Source of the DNA: Nocardia coubleae NBRC 108252
GTDB lineage: Bacteria; Actinomycetota; Actinomycetes; Mycobacteriales; Mycobacteriaceae
DNA length: 64,000 nucleotides
NCBI RefSeq assembly: GCF_001612805.1
Contig: NZ_BDBD01000011.1
Coordinates: forward strand, 558,001 to 622,000
Reading direction: 5' to 3'
Shown here piece by piece: positions 34,780 through 43,473 of this stretch; the first letter of the stretch is position 1; every line of letters starts with the position of its first letter. A model generated the notes under the pieces. It was given only the letters and a program-made list of their open reading frames with translations. It ran no database searches and was not told the DNA's origin. The translations under genes were made by a program, and so were the position numbers.

Positions 34780-35595
34780 TCAGCGGAAGGCGCTGGCGTG
34801 GTCGTCGGCCCATTGCCGGAAGGTGCGCGGCGCACGACCGAGGATCTGTTCCACCGTGGGGCGGACGATGGATTCGTCGATGGCCCCATTGGCGTAGAAG
34901 TCGAAGAAGGCGTCCACGTATTCAACGGGAGTGGTCTCCAACATCTGGGCGCGCGCCTGCTCGTCGGTGAGTTCGAGGCAGGTGAGATCGCGGCCGGTGG
35001 CCTCGGCCACGATCGCCACTTGTTCGGCCGGGGTGAGTGGATGCGGCCCGGTGGGCCAGAGGATCTCGCCGTGATGGGAACCGGCTCGCAACACGGTGGC
35101 GGCCACCGTGCCGAGGTCCTGGGGATCCAAAACAGCCGTGCGTACCCCGGGGAACGGCACCTTGATCACGTCACCGTCCCGCAGCTGCGGCAGCCAGCGC
35201 AGGGCGTTCGATGCGAACGCGCAGGGCCGCAGAATGGTCCACGCCACCCCACTCCCGGTGGCTTCTTCCTCGGCGGCCATCATGTAACGGGTGATCGCGT
35301 TGGCGGTATCGCCGGTGGCCGCGGAAACACCGGAGAGCTGCACGATGTGTTCGACGCCTGCCTGCGCGGCCGCCTTCGCCACACCCGGGTAGCCGGGCAG
35401 CAGGAACATCGCGCGCACTCCGTCGAAACTCAGTGTCTCGGGTGCGGTGAGATCTCCGGCCACGACCTCCACTCCGTGGGGCGCGTCGGTTCCCGAGGGA
35501 TCGCGTACCAACGCGCGCACGGGTTCCGCGGCTTCGGCCAGTGCACGCACGACTTCCACGCCGACATTGCCGGTCGCTCCTGTCACCAGAATCAT
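34780..35595 (-). CDS. NmrA-like NAD(P)-binding epimerase/reductase
   Basis: NAD(P)-binding protein of 271 residues. The loop GATGNVG (about 6-12), the NADP-type Arg (LVRDPSG) and the NmrA-type segment (QLSGVSAATGD, then TILRPCAFASNAL) are clear. It resembles azoreductase/quinone-oxidoreductase-like or sugar-epimerase-like members. The ATG at 35595 is chosen because GAGAGGAA precedes it and the residues before it are antisense noise. It is the last gene of the ECF41 operon; epimerase/oxidoreductase proteins are typical ECF41 partners. Confidence 0.85.
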   Translation of the reverse strand: MILVTGATGNVGVEVVRALAEAAEPVRALVRDPSGTDAPHGVEVVAGDLTAPETLSFDGVRAMFLLPGYPGVAKAAAQAGVEHIVQLSGVSAATGDTANAITRYMMAAEEEATGSGVAWTILRPCAFASNALRWLPQLRDGDVIKVPFPGVRTAVLDPQDLGTVAATVLRAGSHHGEILWPTGPHPLTPAEQVAIVAEATGRDLTCLELTDEQARAQMLETTPVEYVDAFFDFYANGAIDESIVRPTVEQILGRAPRTFRQWADDHASAFR

Positions 35596-35629
35596 CGGAT
35601 CGGTTCCTCTCGTTGTCGTATCGGTGCGT

Positions 35630-36502
35630 TCACAGGGTGCGCTGGAAGTGTGCGGCGACAGCGTCGACGGCGATGGTGACCTGCGGTTCCCGATCGTAGA
35701 AGTCGAACTGGGTGCCCTCGGTCCAGACGATGTCCTTGGGCCCGGCCAGGCCTGAGTGGAAGCGACGCACCCCCTCGGGGATGGCGGCGTCCTCGCTGTG
35801 CACGAGGATGGTGGGCTGGTCGACGTGCGGGGCCAGCGCGATGGAGTCGTAGGTGAGCCAGTCGGCCCAGGCCATGACCGCGAAGCGGTTGGGCCACGCC
35901 GGAATTCCACCGCGCGCGGGGTCGAGGTAGAAGTCGATCTCATAGGGCATGGCGGCACGATCGTCGGTGGCGCTGACCACGGGCACGTAGTCGATCTCAC
36001 CGGTCCGGTCATAGCGCGAACGGGCGTCGCGGGCCACGGCGATCCTGGCGGCCACCGCCTCGCTGCCGCCGTAGACCTGCTCGCAGATCGTGGCGTCGTG
36101 CAGCCACGGCGCGACCAGCGCCAGGGACTTCACGGTGGGATCAGCGGCAGCGTTTCCGGCCATGTACATCGCGGCCGCGCAGATGCCGAGCGCACCGAGC
36201 CGGTCCCCGTCCACCGCCGGATGACCGGCCAGGAAGCCGACCGCGTTGCCGATGTCGCGCACCTTGCGCGCCGGGTTCTCGACGTCGCGTGGTTCGCCCG
36301 CTGATTCACCGAAGCCGGTGAAGTCGAACGACAATGCCGCGAACCCGCGCTCGGCCAGGCGCTGGGCGTAGCGGTCGGCCATCAGCTCCTTGACGCTGGT
36401 CCACGTACCGGCCACCACCACTCCCGGTGCGGTGCCGCGGTCGGTGGGCAAGAACAGATTGCCGACGAGTTTCACACCGTCGCTGTCGAATTCGACTTTC
36501 AT
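35630..36502 (-). CDS. Alpha/beta hydrolase with altered active site
   Basis: A 290-residue alpha/beta hydrolase related to the lipid-anchored one at 13237. The elbow reads GICAA (Cys108 in the nucleophile place), DFTGFGESAGEPR precedes it, and the position of the catalytic His (GAGHVDLYD in the paralogue) reads EGTQFDFYD, with Gln instead of His. It therefore lacks a standard triad; it may have another role or use another His. The ATG at 36502 follows AAGGAG. It lies in the ECF41 operon between the DoxX and NmrA genes. Confidence 0.8.
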   Translation of the reverse strand: MKVEFDSDGVKLVGNLFLPTDRGTAPGVVVAGTWTSVKELMADRYAQRLAERGFAALSFDFTGFGESAGEPRDVENPARKVRDIGNAVGFLAGHPAVDGDRLGALGICAAAMYMAGNAAADPTVKSLALVAPWLHDATICEQVYGGSEAVAARIAVARDARSRYDRTGEIDYVPVVSATDDRAAMPYEIDFYLDPARGGIPAWPNRFAVMAWADWLTYDSIALAPHVDQPTILVHSEDAAIPEGVRRFHSGLAGPKDIVWTEGTQFDFYDREPQVTIAVDAVAAHFQRTL

Positions 36503-36567
36503 GAACGTAAACTCCTTCTCGGAAATTGAGATGCGTTCGGGCTTCCCGTGTTCCGGTGACAGGTTCT

Positions 36568-37173
36568 TCATGGCCGCTGCTCGTCGACCCAGCCGCGCTC
36601 GACCGCCCAATCACTCGTGATGTCGGCGGTGACCGGCAGCGTGAGCAGCGAGACCGCGGACAGAGCGACGAGGAGCCCGACCGATGCGGCCCATTCGCGA
36701 GGGCTTGTACTCGGCCGATCCGTTGTGGCACGGCCGCCTGGTCGCCGGTCGGCCGGTCGCAGCGCCCACGACGCGACGGCGAAAGCCAGGAACATCAGCG
36801 GGGGCGCCCAGGAGACCGGTGCGTCGCCGAGTGCCAGATACGACACCGCGGCGCCCGCCCACATGAAGCAGACACCCGCGTAGGCCCATTCCTTGATCAG
36901 CCCGAAACCGGGGACAGCGATGGCGACGGCAGCGGCCACGTGGCACACGCCGAGGATGTAGGCGAAGTAGTCCGGGTATCCGAGATGGGCCAGCTGGTCC
37001 TCCATCCAGTCGATGGTCATCAGATCCCATGCCGCTCCGGTGAGCAACTCGCACAGGATGACGAAGGTGGTGGCCCAGTAGACGATCAGGCGGGTCCGGC
37101 CACTGCCGGTCGGTTCGGCGGCGACCCGCTTCTCGGCAGTCGCGCGCGCTCGGACATCGGTCACAGTCGGCAT
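36568..37173 (-). CDS. DoxX-like membrane protein
   Basis: A 201-residue membrane protein with four helices in the DoxX arrangement (IVYWATTFVILCELLTGAAWDL, then FAYILGVCHVAAAVAIAVPG and LIKEWAYAGVCFMWAGAAVSYLA), plus an extra C-terminal helix pair (SVGLLVALSAVSLL). DoxX-type proteins are linked to membrane redox and to oxidative-stress complexes. The ATG at 37173 follows AGGGGA at 7-base spacing. It begins 14 bases after the sigJ stop, so it belongs to the ECF41 operon. Confidence 0.82.
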   Translation of the reverse strand: MPTVTDVRARATAEKRVAAEPTGSGRTRLIVYWATTFVILCELLTGAAWDLMTIDWMEDQLAHLGYPDYFAYILGVCHVAAAVAIAVPGFGLIKEWAYAGVCFMWAGAAVSYLALGDAPVSWAPPLMFLAFAVASWALRPADRRPGGRATTDRPSTSPREWAASVGLLVALSAVSLLTLPVTADITSDWAVERGWVDEQRP

Positions 37174-37186
37174 CTCGATTCCCCTG

Positions 37187-38149
37187 TCACATCGTTTTCC
37201 GATGGGGCACTGGCATATTCGCGGCGTCGGTGCCATCGTTTACCCGGCTCCGCAGCCGGGTCAGCCGGCGTGGAACCGTCACCGAGAGGAGCTTGTCCGG
37301 GTTACGGATGGCATAGATGTCGGTGACCTCGTCGCCGGTGATCGCGAAGAGGAACACCCCCTCCAGGTGGTCGCCGCGGTATGCGGCCAGCGCGGGCGCG
37401 CCGTTGCACCGGATCGTCTCGATCCGCAGGCTCGGCAGCGCCCGCCACTTGTGGAAAAGGTTCACCACGCGGGTCGCCACGCTCTGCGCGCCGACCATCG
37501 GACGGCGTGCCGCGGCGGCCTTGCCACCGCCGTCGGCGATCAGGATGGCGTCCTTCGCCAGGAGCGTGAGCAGCCCGTCCATATCGCCGGTGGTGGCCGC
37601 CGCCATGAATTGCCGGGTGATCCGGGCCGTCGTCGCGGTGTCGGCAGGTTCGAAACGCCTGCGCCTGGCCTGCACGTGCTTGCGGGCTCGGTGGGCGGCC
37701 TGCCGCACCGTCGCCACGGATTTTCCTATCGTGGCGGCGATGTCGTCGTGCGCGAAGCCGAACACGTCACGCAGGACGAACACCACGCGTTCGTCGGGGG
37801 TGAGTGTCTCGAGGACCACGAGCATCGCCATGGACACCGACTCGGCGAGTACCACATCGGTCGAGGCATCGCTCTCGTCGAGGAGCACGGGCTCGGGCAG
37901 CCAGGGGCCGATGTAGTCCTCGCGGCGGCGCACGCTGGCCCGCAACGCGTTGAGTGATTGGCGGGTGACCAGTCGCGCGAGGTAGGACTTGGTGTCCCGC
38001 ACTGTTGCGAGGTCGACATCGGCCCAGCGCAGGTAGCTGTCCTGCAACACGTCGTCGGCCTCGGTCGCCGAGCCGAGGACCTCATAGGCGATCGTGAACA
38101 ACAGCGGCCGCAACAGCGTGAACCGCTCGGCGTGTTCATCGGCGGGCAC
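37187..38149 (-). CDS. sigJ: ECF41-type RNA polymerase sigma factor (SigJ-like)
   Basis: Extracytoplasmic-function sigma factor of 320 residues with sigma-2 (about 10-75, including the ADDVLQDSYLRWAD helix) and sigma-4 (about 110-165, DIAATIGKSVATVRQAAHRAR) regions, followed by the SnoaL-like C-terminal extension that defines ECF41. Conserved ECF41 features are visible: DGGGK near 210 and the NPDKL motif near 290; the latter is known to set activity without an anti-sigma factor. The start is GTG 38149. A matching ECF41 promoter lies upstream of the operon at 38418-38444. Confidence 0.88.
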   Translation of the reverse strand: MPADEHAERFTLLRPLLFTIAYEVLGSATEADDVLQDSYLRWADVDLATVRDTKSYLARLVTRQSLNALRASVRRREDYIGPWLPEPVLLDESDASTDVVLAESVSMAMLVVLETLTPDERVVFVLRDVFGFAHDDIAATIGKSVATVRQAAHRARKHVQARRRRFEPADTATTARITRQFMAAATTGDMDGLLTLLAKDAILIADGGGKAAAARRPMVGAQSVATRVVNLFHKWRALPSLRIETIRCNGAPALAAYRGDHLEGVFLFAITGDEVTDIYAIRNPDKLLSVTVPRRLTRLRSRVNDGTDAANMPVPHRKTM

Positions 38150-38151
38150 GG

Positions 38152-38409
38152 CTAGGTGACCTTTTGTGCCGCGGCCGGTTGCTCGGGGCGGTGCCGCCTT
38201 TCGGCCACATCAGCGAACCTGGCTTGCGGGCCTCGCGCCGGATCTTCCACATCCCGATGATGCAGCCGGACCCGGTCGACGAAGGCCGCGCGCGGATCGA
38301 CGACTGTGATGTCCAGGCTGTCGCGCATCCGCAGCCGGTTGGCCGCGAGCGCACCGGCATAGCCACCGCCGATCATGACGACCTTGTTCGATGTGCTGTG
38401 TTCAGACAT
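38152..38409 (-). pseudogene. FAD-dependent oxidoreductase with internal deletion
   Basis: From ATG 38409 the frame encodes the first 52 residues of a NADH-dehydrogenase-like flavoprotein: VVMIGGGYAGALAANRLR (FAD-binding GxGxxG) and ITVVDPRAAFVDRVRLHH. Then, in a different frame, the family's C-terminal end follows directly (MWKIRREARKPGSLMWPKGG). About 300 codons, including the NAD-binding domain, are gone, and the fused frame reads 33 nonsense codons to a stop at 38152. It is the first gene of the ECF41 operon; such oxidoreductases are the usual first partner of sigJ. Confidence 0.78.
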
Positions 38410-38417
38410 GCCTTCAA

Positions 38418-38444
38418 GACACCGCCGCACGCTGAAATGTGACA
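38418..38444 (-). promoter_or_regulatory. ECF41-type promoter of the sigJ operon
   Basis: On the minus strand TGTCACA (38444-38438) is followed after exactly 16 bases by TGTC (38421-38418), nearly the published ECF41 consensus TGTCACA-N16-CGTC. Transcription would start within a few bases of the ATG at 38409, giving an almost leaderless mRNA. A second TGTCACA box lies 20 bp further upstream (38458-38464) without a matching -10. This supports autoregulation by SigJ. Confidence 0.65.
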
Positions 38445-38554
38445 GTCACCGATGTGATGTGACACACAGTCCCGACCGGGGCGCTCACCGCCGAAGACGG
38501 GCGCTGGTCGGCTGCTGCCCGTCCGGGAGTGCCGAGTGAGACCAGCAAGAGCCC

Positions 38555-38760
38555 CACCGAGATCACCGATACGCACGGCACCCGCTTCGGAGTCATGCCC
38601 CGACACGGCGATTCGGGCGCGGTCACCGAGAAGCCGCTCGATGATGCCGATATCGAGTACCCGCCGACGTCGGGCTGCCCTACCGGTTCGGTTACGTCAC
38701 GAGCTTCTCCATGGACCCGCGGCCGACGCACCGACACACGAAATCGAACCGAAACCATAG
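38555..38760 (+). pseudogene. Fragment resembling carotenoid oxygenase
   Basis: Plus-strand text reads GTRFGVMPRHGDSGAV, then DDADIEYPPTSG, and after a frame change GLPYRFGYVTSFSMDP. These pieces resemble three separated motifs of the carotenoid cleavage oxygenase family (RxGVxPR, EFPR and GxPYRxGY), here joined with most of the enzyme missing. There is no start or stop that would make a protein. The family call is moderate at best. Confidence 0.4.
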
Positions 38761-38811
38761 CTGGCAAGCAGCGCTGCACAGCAGTATCCGAGGTGATCAC
38801 CGGTGACGACG

Positions 38812-38847
38812 GAGGCCCCGCATCGGATGTCTCCGATGCGGGGCCTC
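38812..38847 (-). terminator. Strong hairpin terminator after glcB
   Basis: A perfect 16-bp GC-rich stem (arms 38812-38827 and 38832-38847, starting GAGGCCCCG) with a 4-base loop lies 46 bases beyond the malate synthase stop. No T-tract follows, as is usual in high-GC actinobacteria. An A-rich run precedes it on the transcript. Confidence 0.75.
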
Positions 38848-38892
38848 GAGCGAAAAGTGCTGCTACGAGCTACTTTTCAACCACTCCACACA

Positions 38893-41070
38893 CTACTTCT
38901 GCGCAGCCTTGAACTCACGACGACGCCGGTGCAGGATCGGCTCGGTGTAGCCGTTGGGCTGCTTGGTGCCTTCCAGGACCAGTTCCTTGGCGGCCTGGAA
39001 AGCGATCGAGGCGTCGAAGTTCGGTGCCATCGGGCGGTAGTTCGGGTCGCCGGCGTTCTGGCGGTCGACCACGGGGGCCATGCGCTCGAGGCTGGCGATC
39101 ACGTCGGCTTCGGAGACGATGCCGTGACGCAGCCAGTTGGCGACCAGCTGGCTCGAGATGCGCAGGGTGGCACGGTCTTCCATCAGGCCGATGTCGTTGA
39201 TGTCGGGCACCTTGGAGCAGCCGACGCCGTGGTCGATCCAGCGCACGACGTAGCCGAGGATGCCCTGGGAGTTGTTGTCGAGCTCCTGACGCTTCTCCTC
39301 ATCGGACCAGTCGGTGGACTGGGCCAGGGGGATTTCCAGGATCTGGTCGACGGTGGCGCGGGGGCCGCCCTTGGCGATCTCGGACTGGCGCTTGAACACG
39401 TCCACCTGGTGGTAGTGGGTGGCGTGCAGGGTGGCGGCGGTCGGCGAGGGCACCCACGCGGTGTTGGCGCCTGCCTTGGGGTGGCCGATCTTCTGCTCGA
39501 GCATGCCTGCCATCAGGTCGGGCATGGCCCACATGCCCTTGCCGATCTGGGCCTTGCCGGGCAGGCCCTTGGCCAGGCCGGTGTCGACGTTCCAGTCCTC
39601 GTAGGAGGTGATCCAGGTCTGGGTCTTCATCTCGGCCTTGCGGACCATCGGCCCGGCCTCCATGGAGGTGTGGATCTCGTCGCCGGTGCGGTCGAGGAAG
39701 CCGGTGTTGATGAACACCACGCGGTCCTTGGCGGCCTCGATCGACGCGGCGAGGTTGACCGTGGTGCGGCGCTCCTCGTCCATGATGCCGACCTTGAGGG
39801 TGTTGCGGGTCAGGCCGAGGACGTCCTCGATGCGGCCGAACAGCTCGTTGGTGAACGCGGCCTCGTCGGGGCCGTGCATCTTCGGCTTCACGATGTAGAC
39901 CGAGCCGGTGCGGGTGTTGGCCAGCTCGGCGGTGCCGTTGAGCGAGTGCACGGCGATCAGCGAGGTGATCAGGCCGTCCATGATGCCCTCGGGCACCTCG
40001 TTGCCCTCGGCGTCGATGATGGCGTCGGAGGTCATCAGGTGGCCGACGTTGCGGACGAACAGCAGCGAGCGACCGTGCAGCACCAGCTCGGAACCGTCGA
40101 GCGCGGTGAACACGCGGTCGGGGTTCATGGTGCGGGTGAAGGTCTTGCCGTTCTTGGTGACCTCTTCGGCGAGGGTGCCCTTCATCAGACCGAGCCAGTT
40201 GCGGTAGCAGACGACCTTGTCGTCGGCGTCGACCGCGGCGACCGAGTCCTCGAAGTCCATGATCGTGGTGAGCGCCGACTCGAGCACGATGTCCTTGACG
40301 CCGGCGGAGTCGGTGGAGCCGATGGGCGAATTCGGATCGATCTGGATCTCGATGTGCAGACCGTTGTGCTTGAGCAGCACCGAGGTGGGGGCCTCGGGGT
40401 CACCGAGGTAGCCGACCAGCTGGGAGGGATCGGCCAGGCCGATGTCGGTGCCGTCTTCCAGGCCGACCTCGAGCTCGCCGTCGACGATCTTGTAGTACGA
40501 CGAACCGATGTGCGAACCGGTGATGAGGGTGACGGCGTCGTCGAGGAAGTTACGGCCCCACTCGATGACCTTGTCGCCGCGCACACGGTTGTAGCCGGTG
40601 CCCTTCTCGGCGCCGTTGGCCTCGGAGATGGCGTCGGTGCCGTAGAGGGCGTCGTAGAGCGAACCCCAGCGCGCGTTGGCGGCGTTGATCGCGAAACGCG
40701 CGTTCATCACCGGAACCACCAGCTGCGGGCCTGCGGTGGTGGCGATCTCGGCGTCGACGTTGCCGGTGCCGATCTGGAACGGCGCGGGCTCGGGGCGCAG
40801 GTACCCGATCTCGGTGAGGAACTGCTTGTAGGCGCCCTTGTCGTAGTTCGCGCCGGGGCTCTCCTGGTGCCAGGCGTCGAGCTTGCCCTGGATCTCGTCG
40901 CGTTCGGCCAGCAGGGCACGGTTGCGCGGGGCGAGGTCGTTGATGACCTGTTCGGCGCCTGCCCAGAACGCGGCGGAATCTACGCCGGTACCGGGAAGCG
41001 CCTCGTTCTCGATGAAATCGTGGAGAACGCTCGCCACCTGGAGCCCGCCGACCTGAATCCGCTCTGTCAT
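38893..41070 (-). CDS. glcB: Malate synthase G
   Basis: Cytoplasmic enzyme condensing glyoxylate and acetyl-CoA to malate, the second step of the glyoxylate shunt, needed for growth on acetate and fatty acids. The 725-residue length fits isoform G, and the sequence is a full-length match: the G-type insert (about 130-300), [10 protein letters not shown] (Mg/glyoxylate region), [14 protein letters not shown], and GRIEDVLGL with [12 protein letters not shown] before it. The ATG at 41070 follows GAGG. It is monocistronic, with a strong terminator downstream and an inverted repeat upstream (41110-41144). No isocitrate lyase is in the window. Confidence 0.95.
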   Translation of the reverse strand: MTERIQVGGLQVASVLHDFIENEALPGTGVDSAAFWAGAEQVINDLAPRNRALLAERDEIQGKLDAWHQESPGANYDKGAYKQFLTEIGYLRPEPAPFQIGTGNVDAEIATTAGPQLVVPVMNARFAINAANARWGSLYDALYGTDAISEANGAEKGTGYNRVRGDKVIEWGRNFLDDAVTLITGSHIGSSYYKIVDGELEVGLEDGTDIGLADPSQLVGYLGDPEAPTSVLLKHNGLHIEIQIDPNSPIGSTDSAGVKDIVLESALTTIMDFEDSVAAVDADDKVVCYRNWLGLMKGTLAEEVTKNGKTFTRTMNPDRVFTALDGSELVLHGRSLLFVRNVGHLMTSDAIIDAEGNEVPEGIMDGLITSLIAVHSLNGTAELANTRTGSVYIVKPKMHGPDEAAFTNELFGRIEDVLGLTRNTLKVGIMDEERRTTVNLAASIEAAKDRVVFINTGFLDRTGDEIHTSMEAGPMVRKAEMKTQTWITSYEDWNVDTGLAKGLPGKAQIGKGMWAMPDLMAGMLEQKIGHPKAGANTAWVPSPTAATLHATHYHQVDVFKRQSEIAKGGPRATVDQILEIPLAQSTDWSDEEKRQELDNNSQGILGYVVRWIDHGVGCSKVPDINDIGLMEDRATLRISSQLVANWLRHGIVSEADVIASLERMAPVVDRQNAGDPNYRPMAPNFDASIAFQAAKELVLEGTKQPNGYTEPILHRRRREFKAAQK

Positions 41071-41109
41071 CTACTGCCTCACTTCGGTTGAAAACCGGCT
41101 GGAAAAAGT

Positions 41110-41144
41110 CGATGTCATGTTACCCGTGGGTACATGTGACATCG
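41110..41144. promoter_or_regulatory. Inverted repeat upstream of glcB
   Basis: CGATGTCA (41110-41117) and TGACATCG (41137-41144) are perfect 8-bp arms; inside them TGTTACCC and GGGTACA form a nearly matching inner pair around a GT centre. The site lies 40 bases upstream of the glcB start and could be a regulator site for the acetate response or an operator for either divergent gene. Confidence 0.45.
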
Positions 41145-41324
41145 CGTGTGGGTGGAACGCCCGGCGGGCGTCACGCATTCCGCCACGCCGAATCGTCGGG
41201 GGCCGACGGCTGGGCGTGGCGAACCACCTCTCGATTGTAGGTTCCCGCCTCGCGACCGCCGCGCACGCTCGAACACGGGCGCAGCAACCACCGGATGTCC
41301 ACGAAAGGACGAGGTGGACGAACT

Positions 41325-41330
41325 AGCCTT
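41325..41330 (+). promoter_or_regulatory. Candidate -10 box for leaderless BCCT mRNA
   Basis: TAGCCT fits the actinobacterial TANNNT -10 and ends 6 bases before the ATG at 41337, which would put the transcription start on or beside the start codon. No convincing -35 is seen. Confidence 0.3.
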
Positions 41331-41336
41331 CGTCGC

Positions 41337-43463
41337 ATGGGCGCCCCCAGCAATCCCGGCGACAACAGCACACCTGTCGGGGCGACACAGGTGACGTTGC
41401 ACCCGGTGGCCGACAAGCGGTCGGTGAACAAGCCCGTGTTCCTCACCGCCGCGGGGCTCGTGCTGGCCTTCGCGGTCTGGGCGCTGGCCTCGCCGGAGAG
41501 TGCCGAAAGCGTCGTCGGCGAGGTGAAGACCTTCATCTCCACCTGGTTCGGCTGGTGGTATTTCGTGCTGGCCACCGTGATCCTCGGGCTCGTCGTGTTC
41601 CTCGGTGCGGGCCGCTACGGCCGGTACCGCCTCGGCCCGGAGGAGTCACGCCCGGAGTACAGCCTGTTCTCGTGGACGTCGATGCTGTTCGCGGCGGGTA
41701 TCGGCATCGACCTGATGTTCTTCTCCGTCGCCGAACCGGTCTACAACTATCTGCACCCGCCGGAGGGTCCGGCCCAGACCGATCACACCGCCCGCGAAGC
41801 GGTCACCTGGACGATCTTCCATTACGGCATCACCGGGTGGGCGATGTACGCGCTGATGGGCGGGGCGCTCGCGTACTTCGCTTTCCGGCACAACCTGCCG
41901 CTGACGATCCGCGCCGCCCTCTACCCGATCTTCGGCAAACGCGTGCACGGGCGCTGGGGTGACGCCATCGATGTGGCCGCGGTGCTCGGCACCATCTTCG
42001 GTATCGCCACTTCGCTGGGCATCGGCATCGTCCAGCTCAACTACGGTCTGCACGAGCTGTTCGGCGTCCCGCAGGGCAAGGCGGCACAGATCGGGTTGAT
42101 CGCGTTGTCGGTGGCCATCACCACCATTTCCGCGACCACCGGGGTCGACAAGGGCATCCGGCGCTTGTCCGAACTCAACGTCATCATGGCCATCGCCCTG
42201 CTGGTCTACATCCTGGTGGCCGGTCGCACGTCGTTCCTGCTCAACGGGCTCACCCAGAACGCGGGCGACTACCTGTCGACATTCCTGGACCGCACGCTGA
42301 ACACCTTTGCCTGGGAACGCAATCCGGAGACGGCGAATCAGCCCTCGACGTGGCTCGACAGCTGGACGCTGTTCTTCTGGGCGTGGTGGGTGGCATGGGC
42401 GCCGTTCGTCGGGCTGTTCCTGGCGCGCATCTCGCGCGGACGCACGCTGCGCCAGTTCATCTTCGGTGTGCTCGTCGTGCCGTTCAGCTTCACCCTGCTG
42501 TGGATCTCGGTGTTCGGCAACAGCGCGTTGCAGGTGGCGCGTGACGATCAGCAGTTCGCCGAACAGACCGCGGCCCGAGCAGAATTGGGGTTCTACTCCC
42601 TGCTCGAGCAGTACCCCGGGGCCACCTTCCTGCTCGGTATAGCCACCATCACCGGGCTGCTGTTCTACGTGACCAGCGCCGACTCCGGTTCGCTCGTGAT
42701 GGGCAATTTCACCTCGAAACTGCCCGACCCGATGGCGGATTGCGCGCGTGGCACCCGCATATTCTGGTCGGCCGCGATCGGCCTGCTCACGCTGTCGATG
42801 CTGTTCGCGGGGGCGGGCGGCTCGATCATCACCCTGCAGAACGCGACGATCATCATGGGCCTGCCGTTCTCGTTCGTGCTGGCTCTGATCGGGATCGCCA
42901 TGCTGCGCGCGGTGCGCAACGAGTCGTTCAAGATCGACAGCTACCGGGCGGCGCTGCCCAATGCCATCGCGGCCGGGCGCGGACCGAGCGAGCACGGCAG
43001 CTGGCGGCGCAGGCTGCTGGCCACCGTCCACTACCCCGGCCCGGCCTCGACCCGGAAGTTCTTGAACAACACCGTGATTCCGGCCATGCGTGAGGTCTCC
43101 GAGGAGCTGGCCAGGATGGGACTCACCGCGCACATCGACGAATCGGGCACCCACGAGGGGCTGCCGTATCCGCGGCTGATCGTCGATCAGGGCACCGAGA
43201 CCGGGTTCGAATACGGTGTGTGGCCGGTCTCGGCGCCCGCACCGTCGTACGCGGTGCTGGCCCAGCGCTCCGGTGACCGGTATTTCCGCTGCGAGGTGTA
43301 TCTGGCCGAGGGTTCGCAGGGGTACGCCCTCAACGGGTACAGCCGTGAGCAGGTGATCGGCGACATCCTCGACCAGTACGAACGTCATCTCGGTTATCTC
43401 TACCTGCGCCGCTCCGCCACCGATCACCACGAACCCGAAGCCGTCGACACCGACGAATCGTGA
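41337..43463 (+). CDS. BCCT family betaine/choline transporter
   Basis: Integral membrane transporter of 708 residues with 12 helices and a long cytoplasmic C-terminal tail (about 560-708), as in BetT-like choline carriers. The family segment WTLFFWAWWVAWAPFVGLFLARISRGRT (about 340-370) is complete, and the Trp-rich FGWWYF helix opens the core. It probably imports choline or betaine with Na+ or H+. No ribosome binding site precedes the ATG at 41337; TAGCCT 7 bases upstream looks like a -10 box, so the mRNA may be leaderless. A start 14 codons earlier is also open. It heads the betB/betA operon. Confidence 0.88.
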   Translation: MGAPSNPGDNSTPVGATQVTLHPVADKRSVNKPVFLTAAGLVLAFAVWALASPESAESVVGEVKTFISTWFGWWYFVLATVILGLVVFLGAGRYGRYRLGPEESRPEYSLFSWTSMLFAAGIGIDLMFFSVAEPVYNYLHPPEGPAQTDHTAREAVTWTIFHYGITGWAMYALMGGALAYFAFRHNLPLTIRAALYPIFGKRVHGRWGDAIDVAAVLGTIFGIATSLGIGIVQLNYGLHELFGVPQGKAAQIGLIALSVAITTISATTGVDKGIRRLSELNVIMAIALLVYILVAGRTSFLLNGLTQNAGDYLSTFLDRTLNTFAWERNPETANQPSTWLDSWTLFFWAWWVAWAPFVGLFLARISRGRTLRQFIFGVLVVPFSFTLLWISVFGNSALQVARDDQQFAEQTAARAELGFYSLLEQYPGATFLLGIATITGLLFYVTSADSGSLVMGNFTSKLPDPMADCARGTRIFWSAAIGLLTLSMLFAGAGGSIITLQNATIIMGLPFSFVLALIGIAMLRAVRNESFKIDSYRAALPNAIAAGRGPSEHGSWRRRLLATVHYPGPASTRKFLNNTVIPAMREVSEELARMGLTAHIDESGTHEGLPYPRLIVDQGTETGFEYGVWPVSAPAPSYAVLAQRSGDRYFRCEVYLAEGSQGYALNGYSREQVIGDILDQYERHLGYLYLRRSATDHHEPEAVDTDES

Positions 43464-43473
43464 AGGGACAACC

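Noticed and set aside
38803..41091. 762-codon plus-strand frame opposite glcB
   Set aside because: It is the antisense mirror of malate synthase, rich in Gly/Val/Asp from GC-skewed third positions, with no family or start signal.
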